Shown here piece by piece: positions 27,401 to 38,896 of a stretch of 64,000 nucleotides of DNA. The notes below the pieces were generated by a model. The model saw only the letters and a list, made by a program, of their open reading frames with translations. It had not been told where the DNA came from and ran no database searches. How positions within the stretch are numbered: the first letter of the stretch is position 1; every line of letters begins with the position of its first letter. The stretch spans positions 15,920,421 to 15,984,420 of the forward strand of contig NC_086368.1 in the NCBI RefSeq assembly GCF_036324505.1. The letters are read 5' to 3'. Source of the stretch: Eleginops maclovinus (Eukaryota; Chordata; Actinopteri; Perciformes; Eleginopidae). A program made the translations under genes and the position numbers.

Positions 27401-30296
27401 CAAAAATACACGGATTCTCTGAGTGATTTACTCAAGTAAATTTATCGCACTGAACTGGCATATTACTCTTGAACAACCTTTCTCAGTTCACTAAATAACA
27501 AGCTGAACTGAACATGTCAGTGGGTTGGACCTCGTAGTCAAATTTCTGTTTAAGCCTTGCAAGGAAACTGTGAATGTTCAGTGATATGTTTGTACCAGGA
27601 TAAGCTAATAAATTACTCAGCTCCAGGATAGGACAATAATTGATGTTTGCATGTACAACACAATAACTTTAAGGTGATCATATGTCAATTTTGTGTTGAT
27701 ATCTTGTTATATACTGCCCTCAAGTGGCCAACAAATTCAGAATCAGAAACGGTTTTATTACCAAGTAAGTTTACACATACGAGGAATTTGCTTTGGTGTA
27801 TTAAGTGCATACAAAGCTCCAGAAAGAAGAATACATAACAAAATTAAATAGAATAAAAACTGTTATAAAAACTATTTTAAGACTACTATAACAAATTAAC
27901 AACCTTTACACAAAATCAAATTAAGTGAGAAACTGGTACAAACAAATATAATAAAAGATGACAAATACAATATACTGTATTGTTGTTCATGCATGTTCTT
28001 CTTTCTTTAAAAAACAAAACATTATACAATGGCATTAATAAAAAAGTTGATAACTATTTCCCCTCTCAATCCAGACCCACAAAATGAAATGACCCCTGTT
28101 TTTCCTTTTGTTTTGCACAGCATTAAACTGCTGTGAAGGTGATGTTCTCATTCTCCTGGACTCTTCAGGAAGTGTAACAAACTACGAGTTCTTGCGCCTG
28201 TTGCAGTTCTCCACCAGCCTGCTTCGCCCCTTCTCATTGGGTAGTGGGCACGTGAGGGTCGGGCTGCTGCAGGTGGGCACAAACCCTAACCTGGAGTTTG
28301 GCCTGGATGTCCACAACAATCAGGAAAGTCTGCATAAAGCTCTGCAGAGTGTCCGCCAGCTGCAGGGAGACACAAACACAGAGGCGGCGCTCAGGGTGGC
28401 CCAGGGTCTTCTAAAAAAGACAGACGAGAATGTGCCAAAGGTACTGCTCTGGCTGACTGATGGTGTGCAGCCTGGAGATGTGGACAGTGCGATGGGTGAG
28501 CTGAAGGCGCAGGGAGTGTCAGTGTTAGCTGTGTCTACAGTACATGGAAACTACCAGGTGTTACAGCGTGCCGTGACACCTCCACTGGAGTCTCACCTCT
28601 ACTCTGTGGACATTGATAACATCGACATCATCACAGAGGACATGAGGGAGGCCATTATCAGTATGTGGGTTTTTAAATATGAAATTGAGAAGCAATAGTT
28701 CCATGCTTATTTTTTGGACAGAAAATGTGATATTCACTACAGACTTATCCTGTTTCTATATTTGATCTTTTGCTGCCTCTCTTTCTCTTGTCTTATCTGT
28801 AGAAATTATTCGTGCAGAACGGCTGCGTGTGGTTGACCTGACTTCTCACAGTGCTGTGCTGCAGTGGCGTCCTGTTCTGAACACAGACAGCGGTTACTAT
28901 GACATCTCGTACAACTCTCTGCAGAAAACAGGCCCTGAAACTAGACGCACTCTCTCAGGCGACTCCAGCTGGGTCGAGCTGACCAACCTGCAGCCTGACA
29001 CCACCTACACAGCTGCCCTGCGCCCAGAGTCCAACCAGAGGCTGTACAACACACTCTCTGTTAACTTCACCACACTTCCTGGTGAGAGGATTCAATGATG
29101 ATTCCGTCTTTAAAAAACATACTAGGTTCACAACTAAACAGTAAAAAGAGGAAGAAAGAAAGTCAATTCAGTTGTTATTGTTTTAACCATTTTGCTGAAT
29201 ATTCCTCAACTAATGGAGTTGTATCAGTTGAAATAGTATTGTACATGCTTGTATCACAACAGTCGAGACATTTAATGTCAAAGAGAATTGAACACTTCTA
29301 TCTAGACAAAAGATATCCATCGAGAGCCTGTGACATTTAAAGTTAGCTTCATGTTTGATTATTTCACTTGCATCAACGCACTTAGCATCTATGTTCTGTA
29401 TCAGGCGCTGCACAGCAGTATGTGCCCACTAGGTTTAAACCTTAATTCATTTGAAATACCCTTAATATTCTGCAGCCACTCACCACCTCTCTTGTCTTCT
29501 TTTCTCCACCTGTCTCCACTACTCAGATGTTTCAGGCCCGACATTGGTTTCTGTGTCAGACACTGGCTCTCATCAGATACGAGTGAGCTGGGGTCCCCTG
29601 CAGCCTGCTCAAGTTCAGAGATATACGGTGGAGTATGGAGCTTTTCCAAGTGGAGAGGTTCACACCGTGACATTACCCGGCCAGCAAAACTCTACTTTAC
29701 TGACCGGCCTGCAGCCAGGCACTCAGTACCTCGTCACAGTCTGTGCTCTGCAGAGGAATGGAAAAGAAAGAGCAATGTCTGTAAGGGCATGCACTCAAGA
29801 CGGTATGTCTTTCTGTCTGTGTGTTCTTCAGTTGTTCTTCCTTCAAGATAATTTTGTTATCTTTGCTTAAAAGCATTGTTTACTTCTCTTGCTTAAAAGT
29901 TGACCTTTGAGTCCTTTCATTCCTGCATCAGCTTCACTTTCCCTGGTGGTTTAAATATTTTCCTTGCTTTCCTCTATCTTTTTTTCTCCAGCAGCAGCTC
30001 TGCCAGCCCTAACCGACCTTCAATTGATCCCAGTGGAGCATCAGGAGCTGCAAGTAGCGTGGCATGCCAACCAAGAAGGTTTAAAAGGCTACTGGCTGAG
30101 CTGGGAGAGAGAAAACTCCCACTCCCACACCTCTAAGCCCTCCATCTCCTCGGTCTACCTGCCTGCTTCTTCTAGTTCAACGCGCCTCATGCACCTTGCA
30201 CCGAGCAGTCGAGTGTGTGTGTCCCCGGTCTACAGCTCAGGCCGAGGGGAAGGGTTATGCTGCACTGAAGAGAGGCACACAGATTGGCAGAACTGA
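21421..30296 (+). CDS. vwa1: von Willebrand factor A domain-containing protein 1
   Basis: Secreted extracellular-matrix protein (WARP in mammals), which in the family acts at basement membranes with perlecan. CDS exons are 21421-21505, 28121-28660, 28803-29081, 29527-29802 and 29992-30296, giving 494 residues; all joins are GT-AG and phases close. Residues 1-22 form a signal peptide ([16 protein letters not shown]). The vWA domain is about 36-208 with the metal-site motif DSSGS at 42-46, the conserved Thr in GDTNTEAAL (about 113-115) and LWLTDG at 138-143. FN3 domains are about 212-300 ([20 protein letters not shown]) and 303-393 ([31 protein letters not shown]). The last exon encodes what looks like a third, diverged FN3 module ([20 protein letters not shown]); the mammalian protein has two FN3 domains and a Pro-rich tail. 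Cys pairs lie at residues 32-33 and near the C-terminus (GLCCTEE). The start fits the signal peptide. A possible poly(A) signal is AATAAA at 30812. Confidence 0.93.
22170..22560. repeat. Fish MITE, TACTTTTACTT family, copy 1
   Basis: AAGTACTTCTTGAAATATAA, TTTTTACTCCAATACTTTTA, CTTTTACTGAAGTAAAACAC and the end CTTCTCCCACCACTGCAG mark a very common fish hAT-like MITE. It lies in vwa1 intron 1. Other pieces are at 39395-39775, 54545-54790 and 56808-57290. Confidence 0.6.
23205..23690 (-). mobile_element. LINE 3' end in vwa1 intron 1
   Basis: On the minus strand an 81-codon frame (23417-23662) includes [20 protein letters not shown] and [20 protein letters not shown], the usual C-terminus of a fish non-LTR retrotransposon ORF2. 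It is followed by a 3' UTR/tail whose plus-strand reading is TTTATTTAACCAGATAAGTC with GAGACCTGGCCAAGA. Only the last few hundred bases of the element remain. Confidence 0.7.
23850..24000 (-). repeat. Fish interspersed repeat fragment, inverted copy
   Basis: The reverse complement matches the motif order of the fragment at 2360-2505, including TAAGCTAAGCTAA and ATCTTCCCATCTAAC. Located in vwa1 intron 1. Confidence 0.55.
26048..26690 (-). mobile_element. L2-clade LINE, ORF2 C-terminal fragment
   Basis: Two frameshifted minus-strand pieces read as the end of an L2/Maui-type ORF2. At 26432-26656: [40 protein letters not shown] and [13 protein letters not shown]. At 26081-26269: [20 protein letters not shown] and [11 protein letters not shown]. 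The linking part, with TGGTTTCTTTTTTGTGCTTG on the plus strand, carries stops. The fragment is in vwa1 intron 1 and inactive. Confidence 0.8.
26690..26835 (+). repeat. SINE-like repeat, copy 2
   Basis: It runs GCGCTGCACAATAGCTGCCC, GGATTAAATGCAGAGGACCA, TGCTCTGCTGTGTGCATGTA and AAAGAGGGTTTCATCCTCCG, then CTTCTTC. It is the inverse of 20325-20480 and retains the middle segment that copy lacks. Confidence 0.75.
27084..27238. repeat. 84-bp tandem duplication in vwa1 intron 1
   Basis: ACTCCAAACCACCAAACAGC through AGCATTTATCAGGCAA occurs at 27084-27154 and again at 27168-27238, an offset of 84 bp. The copies differ by a few substitutions (GCGACTAGCTGATG versus GCAACAAGCTGGTG), so the duplication is not very recent. 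Confidence 0.9.
27735..27990. repeat. LINE/SINE tail, copy A
   Basis: It includes CAGAATCAGAAACGGTTTTA, TTACCAAGTAAGTTTACACA and TACGAGGAATTTGCTTTGGT, followed by an A-rich stretch. The same tail occurs in atad3 intron 6 at 54005-54150. Confidence 0.7.
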
Positions 30297-30819
30297 ATAT
30301 TATTATCTGAAATGTTATTCTTAATTCCTGCATAATGTTCATACTTGTCAGGGTTGGTCCCTTAGAGGAAAAATAATTTCCCAATTGCCTGTCTCTCTTC
30401 CGTGATAGATTCCACCCAGTGGGGTTAATGATCAAAGTCTGCAGCAATCAGGCAGCTGGAGCAAAAAAGTGGGTGAAATCGAACATTTTGAACACTGGAT
30501 GGCCTAGATAACTAACGCAAGACTGAATATTATTATGAATATTATCGTACTTAGTTAAAATGTTCACCTTTACATGAATTATAGTGATAGACAATTCTTT
30601 ATTGCATAGCTACAGACCACTGTCCCACCATGGCTTAGCAAAATCAAAATCTGGCATAATTATACATTTTAATCATCAACGTTGCAGTAATGCTAACACC
30701 ACAACACCACACATTGGTTTAACATATCAGTTAGTCAAGAATATAAACAGCTGCAAGACTACGCAGGTAGGCAGAAATCATTGTGTAACAGCCATTGTTA
30801 TTGAAAACATAAATAAAGC

Positions 30820-31290
30820 TCTGTACACTATAGCTCCCTTAAGAGTGTTACGTGCTCCCTCCTTTTGCTCTCTCTTATTAGTGCGCAGGTGCACCTAATC
30901 TGCCCAGGTGTTCCAAACTTCAGCTCATCACCAGTATAAAAGGAAGGCTGGAGAGGAAGGATGATCTCTCTGACTGACGCTGGCCGGCACTCACGCTGTT
31001 AGATCCCTTACCTGTAGTTACGGCTTTAGCTCTGCCTCTGTTGTATTTTGACTGTTATGCCTGGAGGATCTGGTAGTCTTGTTTTCATGTTTTTGTTTTC
31101 TCATTTTAGGATATTCACCTGCCTTTGGCTAAGGGGAAGGGGAAGGGGAAGGGGAAGGGGGGGGGGGGGAGTGTTCTGGGTTCTGGGTTCTGGGTTCTGG
31201 GTTCTACGGCCCATGGCGTGGCTAGCTCAGGCTCCCTCCACCCCTTTTGTTCTTTTTGGCCAGTCCTCCAGACCTCTTATTTAAGATTGT
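30820..31290 (+). other. Promoter-like, possible LTR fragment
   Basis: AGGTGCACCTAATCTGCCCA is followed by a TATA box (TATAAAAG at 30935-30942) and then a pyrimidine/GC-rich leader ending before the G-rich block. This order resembles fish retroelement LTRs or DNA-element promoters. No paired terminal repeat, primer-binding site or coding region was seen. Confidence 0.3.
31129..31206 (+). repeat. (GGGGAA)n, poly-G and (GGGTTCT)n block
   Basis: Several AAGGGG units run into a tract of about 13 G, then four or five TTCTGGG units. Three different G-rich simple repeats are joined end to end, with runs able to form G-quadruplexes on the plus strand. Confidence 0.9.
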
Positions 31291-33000
31291 CTGTTTTTTA
31301 AAAAATTTTTATAATAACCCATGTTGGTTGTAAACTCCACAAATTGTTGTGTCATAAATATATGTTGCGAGTCACAGCGTGAGCCAAAACTACTGTGGCC
31401 GTAACAAAGAGCAATTTATGAGCACATCCATTAGTGCCATTTAGTGCAAATGCTCCTCTTTAGAGTAGACCTTTATCTATGTATTCCTTGCCATCTCCTG
31501 TTAGTCCAGCGCCTACCTTTAACAGTGCAGTCATAGACTATTGAAATAGGAAATCATTATTTATTGTTCGAATTATCGGTAGGTTGTGTCAGCCTAATAC
31601 TTACTGTTGCATAAGTAATGTGTATTGACTTGAAATTATGTGAAAATGTTCTCTTTTCCTTGCAATTATTTAAAGTTCTTTATATGGTAAATGTTTTCCT
31701 TTCCAGTATTTTCCTTCTGTCTGTATCAGATCAAATTAACTGGCATTACCTCTCACTGGTATTAGAGCTTAATAGTCCCCCCCGCTGACTATACTCCATG
31801 TTAGTTTGAATGGTGTTTTGGTGATAAAGCCTGACAAAAAATAAGATCATCAGGAAATGACATATTATTATAGGAATTTGAGGTACAATAACCACAAAAA
31901 CATTTTGAGTTGTAGAGCTAGAGTAAACCTATAAAAGTCAAACAGAATGTCCCTGATATACTGCAACCTGAGAAGCTGAAGAAGCCGGATGTTTGTTCAT
32001 TAACCCTCCAGCCTTTTTACTAGACATTTAATGATGTCTTCCTTCAAATATGTAATTATTTATTTGATAGTTCAAATGAATATTGATTAAACAAATGTAA
32101 CATTAGCCTGCAGCTGAAGTTGGCCAATTTAGAAGATTATCACCTTGCCTGTTATTGTTTTTCTCAGACAAGCATAACGCTTGGATAAAAACAAAAGCAG
32201 TGCTCATCTGTGAAACAATCCAAACGATTTAGTATGAAAATGCACACACAGCAGTGTCAGTGCAAGGTAATTTCCCCAAACAACAACTACATGCAACAAA
32301 CATTTTGCTGACACATGCTGGAACATATTTTATTTTGTTACATAATGGGCCCTTCAGTTCATTGTTTAGAGATGTTCAGAAGTTTGATTTTACAGCCAAT
32401 TAAACACACACTTTTGATTTAGCAATAAAACTAAAACAGCACACTGGCAGCAAACAGTTACATCTGAATATATGTTTCTGCATTTATATCAGTGACAACA
32501 ATGCAGCGAGGAAGATGCGTGTGAAGCTTGAAGAGGATTGTTGTTATTTGTGTTATCTCCTCTCAGATCAGAGCTAATTCTCTTTCTTCTTTCAAGTGCG
32601 AAAGCGTGTTTTGTGCAAATATAATCATGAGCTGTGAATATATATATTTTTAATGATATGTTTAGAATTCAGTTTCAGATTTTTCGAAGATGTTTCTCTG
32701 GCCAAATTAAAAGATAAGAAAATATGAATAATAATAAAGCGCGTGTCCATAAGCAGTAGATTTTTTTCGAAAGGGAATCAAAAGAATCAGTTATGAAATA
32801 TGTTATCCTTTCTTGTATTTGTTTGATTATGGGAGCATCTAGTGGCTGTTAGTTGCAATCAGAATTTCTGAAAAAGTTCAGAAAATCAAGAAAATAAATT
32901 ATTAGATGTAAACTTCATGTCTTCATCTGATCTGAAATAGACAGGTTTTAGAATGAGTAGAAATCATCTTCCATTATATTTTTATCATTTTTCTTGATCA

Positions 33001-33137
<137 letters not shown>

Positions 33138-34143
33138 TTGATGAAACATAATCTCCAATAGATAGAATGTAATGCAGGGGCTGAAAAAACATTTAGTTCT
33201 GGATGATAATACAATTACACTCTGTGTAATCAATTTGATTTGTGTTATTGGTTAACAAATATTGGTAAATACATTGGCATATTTATCTGTTAGGATTAAA
33301 TAATGACATACTTCCTGTTTGATATAATTTGATGTAGGTAAAATCCTTAATTGTTGTTAAAACTGTTGTAGGATTTACCTCAGTGTCATTATACCTAAAC
33401 CAGTTAATGACAACAAGGGTCTTTACAAGATGTGAGTGGAATGCAGGGCCTTTAGTGACCAAATGAATTTGTGACCACTGCGGTTTCTCAATGCTTGATG
33501 AGAAAGGGAACCACAGCTTGATTGCTCAAAATAAAAAAAAGATTTAAAGGCAAAATTATTTATTTTAGGTAATGGACTGTTTCAGTGTTTACTGGTGCTC
33601 ACCTCCGGCTTGTTAAAGCAAAAACACAAGTGCTCTAAGTTTCTTTCTTCTCTACTAAAAACCCTGGTACAAGCACACACAAAAAAACGCTTCCACTTCC
33701 CAGAGGATGATGATGGGAAAAATGAAGTTGCAAAGGAAGCACTTTTCATTCAGGGACACTGATTAATCTCCTGTGTTTCATTAACATGCACCTGAAGCTC
33801 CCCAAGGCATACAACATTGTGTTGCTTTTTGGCTTTCTAAAGCCTAACGGTGATTGTCTCACCAGACCATAGCACAACGACACCTCTGCTGCCAGGTATT
33901 TGTCTTGATGACACACACAGGATCATGGGCCTCTTTATTGGCCCCAAGAGGGAGTGTCTTAGGTTAGCTCTATACCTGCAAAGATCTAAAATCAAAATAT
34001 CAGCAGAGTGCATGTACTGCAGCATGCTGCAGGATGACAGCTGGATTATATTCATCTGACAAACCAAAATGAAGATGGAACATAATTTTAAACTTTTTAT
34101 CACTTGCTAAAACTTTGTTAAGTTTTTAGAGACAATAGCTGAA

Positions 34144-35357
34144 ATGAACGACAACATGGAGGGGGGTGAGGATGCAGAGCTTGTGGGGATGGGACTACGT
34201 GTCTCTGTGTCTCCCGCGCAAACTGCTTTTTACATCATCCTGGTGATGCTGGGGACCTTGGGTAATGCCGCCGTGGTTGGGGTGATTGGTAAGAGTGTCA
34301 TAGTGGACCGGGCTGGGGGACGTAACTCGGACATAATTATCATTAACATGGCACTGTCTAACCTGCTGGTGTCTGTGATGAGAAACACATTGCTTATCGT
34401 CTCAGACATGGGACTTGAGGTATGTGCTTTTTAAGATAATGAATACTGCTCTAAAGTTAATTCAAATGTCTGTTGATTTAAGTTTTTTTGCACCACATTA
34501 GTTACCAGTTGCCTATGCCAAAAGTGTACATATTGGACTAGCAGTTTTGTAAGGGTAAAGTTAAATAAACTCAAGGTGAATTCATTGTCAGTATGGTTGG
34601 GAACTTCTTAGTATCTGCAGGAGAAAAGTGTGAGTACGGGTACAACAGTGAGGAAAAGTTCCAAATATGTGATTATGCACCACTTTCTTTTACAGCTGTA
34701 CTCATCCAAAGAGTGGTGTCAGTTACTCATGGGTGTCTGGGTGTGGCTGCGATCGGTCAACGTGTGGTCAACGCTCTTCCTCAGTGCGTTCCACCTCCAA
34801 ACATTGAGGCGTGTGGCTCCAGTTATTGGGAACCTTCATGCGCCCCGGGGCCTTCCTAAGACCCTAATGCTCATTCTGGGCCTCATCTGGTGTCTCAACT
34901 TTATTTACTCCATTCCTGCTCATATCTTTTCCACTAGTGGTAACATGAACAGCACGGAGGTAGGAGCTTGTTGCATTAGATTAAATGAATGGACCACACC
35001 TACAGTTTTGTATGTATCACCCTGTATTTTTACCAAGACAGTAGACAGCTAAACCACAGCTAATGATTGTCCACAGCTAAACCACAGCTAATGATTGTCC
35101 ACACCTTGCTACTTTGTTTTTACAATTCAAGGCTGGTTACTTTTCATTTCCATACGAGCTGATTATCAGCATTGTTAAATAGCCTGCCTTCATTGTGTGA
35201 TTCGTCACAGGGCACATCGAGTTTCCATTTATCTGTTAAAACATTATTACATTAGTGACATGATGTTATGCTTACTTTAAGATAAACTGCATTGTCACTA
35301 AAAATAAATAGTGTTAAATTTCCCCAAAAAAAGTGCAGACATTTAGTTTAAAGACAA

Positions 35358-35430
<73 letters not shown>

Positions 35431-36293
35431 AATCCTCATCCTCCTCCTCTACCAGACCTTGATGCTGGTGAGTAGCACGACGCGCCCCCTGCTGGGCTGT
35501 GTCTGGAACTTCCCCTCCAGCTACAGCGGCCTCGCCTACGCCACCACGTCTATGGTGATCCATGAAACTATTCCCATAATCCTAATGGCCATCACCAACC
35601 TGGGCTCCCTCTACACGCTCTACACCCACAGCAGGATGAGGAGCTCGGTACCTGATGCGCCAGTCATGAAGCGCCTGCCTGCTGAGAGGAGAGCAGCCAA
35701 GGTGAGAAGGGGAGGAAGGAGGAGGGGCGCTTTGTGGTTGTGAAGAGCTCACTGAAGTCATGTTCATCCTGTGGAAGAGTAGTCATTATTTGTATGAAAT
35801 AACAGTGTTTTAAATGAAGTCAACTTATATTTTAAATATTTCTGAAGTGTCTAGGCCCCTACTCTAAAGCTTCAGAATGCTTATCAGGTTCTCTCTTAGG
35901 TCTCCAGATTACACCTTTTAAGTGTTTGTAAATAAAACTGTATCTGAACTAGTGGATAAGAAAAACTCTTTTTTTTATTTACACTATTTCCCTTATGGTA
36001 TTGTTTTTAATTGTATTGGTGTCAATATGAACACATTTCATCGGTTTTACTTACACAACTTTTCCGTGTTTATTTCTCAGGTGATTCTTGCTCTCATTAT
36101 GCTCTTCATTGCATCCTGGGGAACCAGCATCATCTCTGTCAACTACTTCAACTACAACCGTGGATCCTCAGCAGAGTTTCTTCTGGTCATTGCTCGTTTT
36201 GCCAACATCATCTTCATTGCCATGTCACCGGCTGTTCTGGCCGTGGGCCACCGGCGGCTGCGTTCGTTCATCAAGTCTTTGCTCTCTAAATGA
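34144..36293 (+). CDS. ora4: V1R-like olfactory receptor (ORA family, ora4-like)
   Basis: Seven-transmembrane chemosensory GPCR, 332 residues, from exons 34144-34419, 34696-34959, 35456-35701 and 36081-36293; all phase 0 with GT-AG borders. TM1 is at about 27-50 (FYIILVMLGTLGNAAVVGVI), TM2 contains INMALSNLLVSVM, TM3 starts after the conserved Cys in KEWCQLLMGVWVWLR, and extracellular loop 2 has the partner Cys in TTRPLLGCVWNFP. TM7 contains IFIAMSPAVLAVGHRRLR, the V1R/ORA-type ending. In teleosts ora4 is the multi-exon ORA gene and lies next to ora3, which fits the neighbour at 36789-37983 with the same TTRPLLGCVW loop. Expected in olfactory sensory neurons. Subfamily number is from memory and the least sure part. 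Intron 2 has a 28-bp tandem duplication and intron 3 a (TA)n tract just before the acceptor. Confidence 0.85.
35045..35100. repeat. Exact 28-bp tandem duplication
   Basis: ACAGCTAAACCACAGCTAAT plus GATTGTCC-type ending occurs twice head to tail (35045-35072, 35073-35100) without mismatch. It is in intron 2 of the ora4-like gene. Confidence 0.95.
35359..35428. repeat. (TA)n microsatellite beside a splice acceptor
   Basis: 70 bp of TA ending 27 bp before exon 3 of the ora4-like gene. Only a short pyrimidine stretch and CCAG separate it from the exon. Confidence 0.97.
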
Positions 36294-36788
36294 CAGAGCC
36301 TAGTGCCGCACTCACAATACCGCTAATCATAAGCTATGTTGGCATCAACTTCAGAAAAGCAATTAAAGGGGGTTAACATGTTGAGGTAATTTTCTCTAAT
36401 TTTTCCTGTGTACAACACTATTTTAGAAGAATTTATTTTGGATTTGGTTTGAGCTGTTGATTTGTTTTTTTTTGGTTTTTTGGTATGTAAAATATTGAGA
36501 CATTGTCTGTGATTTTGGCTAAAAGATCATTTGAATACATCTTAGCTCAAAAGAAACAACCAAGAAGCAATGGTAGATTTTATTACATGAACTAGTTTTA
36601 ATCAACCAAGAAAACAATTCCCCTGCGATAATAATTTGTGACTCTGCTTGACTTGGCTTGAATTATCTCAGAAAAACATCAAATAATACTACACAACAGT
36701 TCTGTCCAGAGGGCACATGCAGTTTGGTGCCTTCATATTGAGGATGCATCCCTGCTATCAAAGCTGTCACACTTTCATTTTGCTTCCA

Positions 36789-37983
36789 TTATTTATCTGC
36801 ATTCACTTTCTCCTTCACTTGTAAGACCTTACTATCTTTTTCAACAATAAAAACAGTTTGTTTTACCTTCTTCTTGCCTTCAGTCTCTGGGGATTTACTC
36901 GCGTTTTCAGTGACCTCCCTTTGACATTTAAGAACTTTAGTCCACATCAGTAGCATACTTTTGATCCTCCTCCTTAGCTTGCCATGTCCCAGGGCCACCA
37001 CCATGGGACTGAATCCTACAAACAGTGAGGCAGCGAAGTGGGCCACAGTCAGCAGCCCTTCAGCGTGGTGTCCCCCATCATGGTTGTAGTACGTCACAGC
37101 AGCAACCTGTAGCACCCAGCAGACCACAAAGAGCGACACCAGTGACATGATTACATGAGCAGCTTTGCGTTCACTTGACACATGTTTTTCCATGTCCCCA
37201 TGGGTTCCTCCTGACTCTCCCCCTGCCGTAACAGCTCGGATATGCTTCGCCAGAGCATGAAGTGTGGCCAGGTTGGTGAAAACCATCAGCACCAATGGCA
37301 GCACTTCATTAAGTGCGAGCGAGGAGGAGGCGAAGGCTGAGCCCTGTTGAAGGGAGGGGAACTCCCAGACACAGCCCAGGAGAGGCCTGGTGGTGCAGCT
37401 GATCACCATCAGCTCTACGGTGGCGTTGCCGTGAACATGGGTGCTATATATCAGAGCTGGAATTGAGAAAACCAGGTTTGCCCCCCACACCAGCCCTAGA
37501 ACGATCCAGACCCGCCTCCTCTCCCTCTGCTGGGCCAGGGGTCCATAGGCCATGTGCTGCCGCCTCAGGGTGGTGCAGTGGAAGACGCTAAGTGCCAGCG
37601 TCGCCCAACAGCCCACAGCTCGCCACCACACCCACAGCAGCATGAAGACTCGGCACCAGGCCGGAGAAAGAGAAACATTCAAACCCAGGTCTGACACAAA
37701 GATGGGCACCGTGCGGAAAAGTGAGGTCAGCAGGTTGGCCAGTGACAAGTGCACCAAGATGGTGTCAGAGGGTGGGAGTCTTCCTGACGGACTGTCAACG
37801 GCTGACTGAAACACCTGAGAGATCAAGCAGAACACACTAAGAACAATCCAAAACATTCAACTCCATCAACAATTACTAATCTCTTTCTTATCTCACCACA
37901 TGGATGACCAAGATGTTTCCAAGGATGCCAGTAAAGACCAAGAACCCAAACAAAAAAGCCTCTACAGTGAGGTCCTGTGACAT
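36789..37983 (-). CDS. ora3: V1R-like olfactory receptor (ORA family, ora3-like)
   Basis: Chemosensory GPCR of 370 residues from two exons on the minus strand: 37897-37983 (29 codons) and 36789-37814 (341 codons plus stop), joined in phase 0 by gtgaga and ctctcag. Exon 1 carries most of TM1 (FLFGFLVFTGILGNILVIHV). TM2 has VHLSLANLLTSLFR, TM3 follows SPAWCRVFMLLWVWWRAVGC, and loop 2 has TTRPLLGCVWEFP as in the neighbouring gene. TM6 is HVIMSLVSLFVVCWVLQVAA, TM7 GFSPMVVALGHGKLRRR. A charged tail of about 60 residues, rich in Lys and Glu, follows TM7. The start is the only ATG that gives a full TM1. It faces the ora4-like gene tail to tail, with 495 bp between stop codons. Confidence 0.87.
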
Positions 37984-38094
37984 GGCATCATCCAATGCAT
38001 GGGGACATACTTTGTTTTTTCTTTGTGTGAGAGTCAGAGTGAAACATCAAGGCTTCAGCGTACCCTGACCACTGCTGATGGTCCTTGTTGTGTT

Positions 38095-38101
<7 letters not shown>

Positions 38102-38150
<49 letters not shown>
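38102..38150. repeat. (CA)n microsatellite
   Basis: 49 bp of CA upstream of the ora3-like gene start. Confidence 0.97.
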
Positions 38151-38152
<2 letters not shown>

Positions 38153-38896
38153 TAAACACATCTGCCACACAGAAGGTGTCTTTGCTGACCAGGCTCAAGG
38201 TTAATTTAATCTAATATGTTGATCATTTGAGTGTACATGCAGACGCAGACCTTTTCCATGTTTTCTTCACGCATCAACGACCAACTTCAAATGCAACGCT
38301 GTCCCTTTGCCTGAATGATAAAGATCAACAGCCATGGGTTGCTTTGTAACATCCTGTTCTGCTCCCATTAGGTAATTAATGCTAAAGGATCACTCTGTTA
38401 TGGAAATGCATTTTTCCAGACCAGCAATCTGCTCATTTATTTCTCAGGAGTAGTTCTTAAAGTGCCATAGTTAATACATTAAAAAAAAACTATAATTATA
38501 CCATCAAAAACAATTACCCTGTGTGACCTTTAAGGGACACATGGATCTAAATCAATACCACTGACGCAGCATTTTTTCTCCTCGCAGTCAGCTATTTACT
38601 CTTTTCCTGAACTAATTGTTTACTGAGTCGCCAAGTTTCTCTCTTGGGATGAGGCAATTATTATTTCAAATAATCTCACATAAGCACTGCTTAATTAAAT
38701 GCATTGCAGAGGGTGATGATGCATCTTGATGATACTTTTTTCCTTCATCCTTGGGATGAACTTGTTTCTTAACAGGTGCTCTTGTTCATGCTGATTTTAT
38801 ACAGAGAACATGTGGCTTGAACCTCCTTTAACAGTAATTAATTTTTACTGGGGATTAACAAATTGAAAGCCACACCTGCAAACTATGCAATCTGCA

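Noticed and set aside
29330..29851. 173-codon plus-strand ORF
   Set aside because: Out-of-frame reading across vwa1 intron 3 and exon 4; the FN3 frame is the real one.
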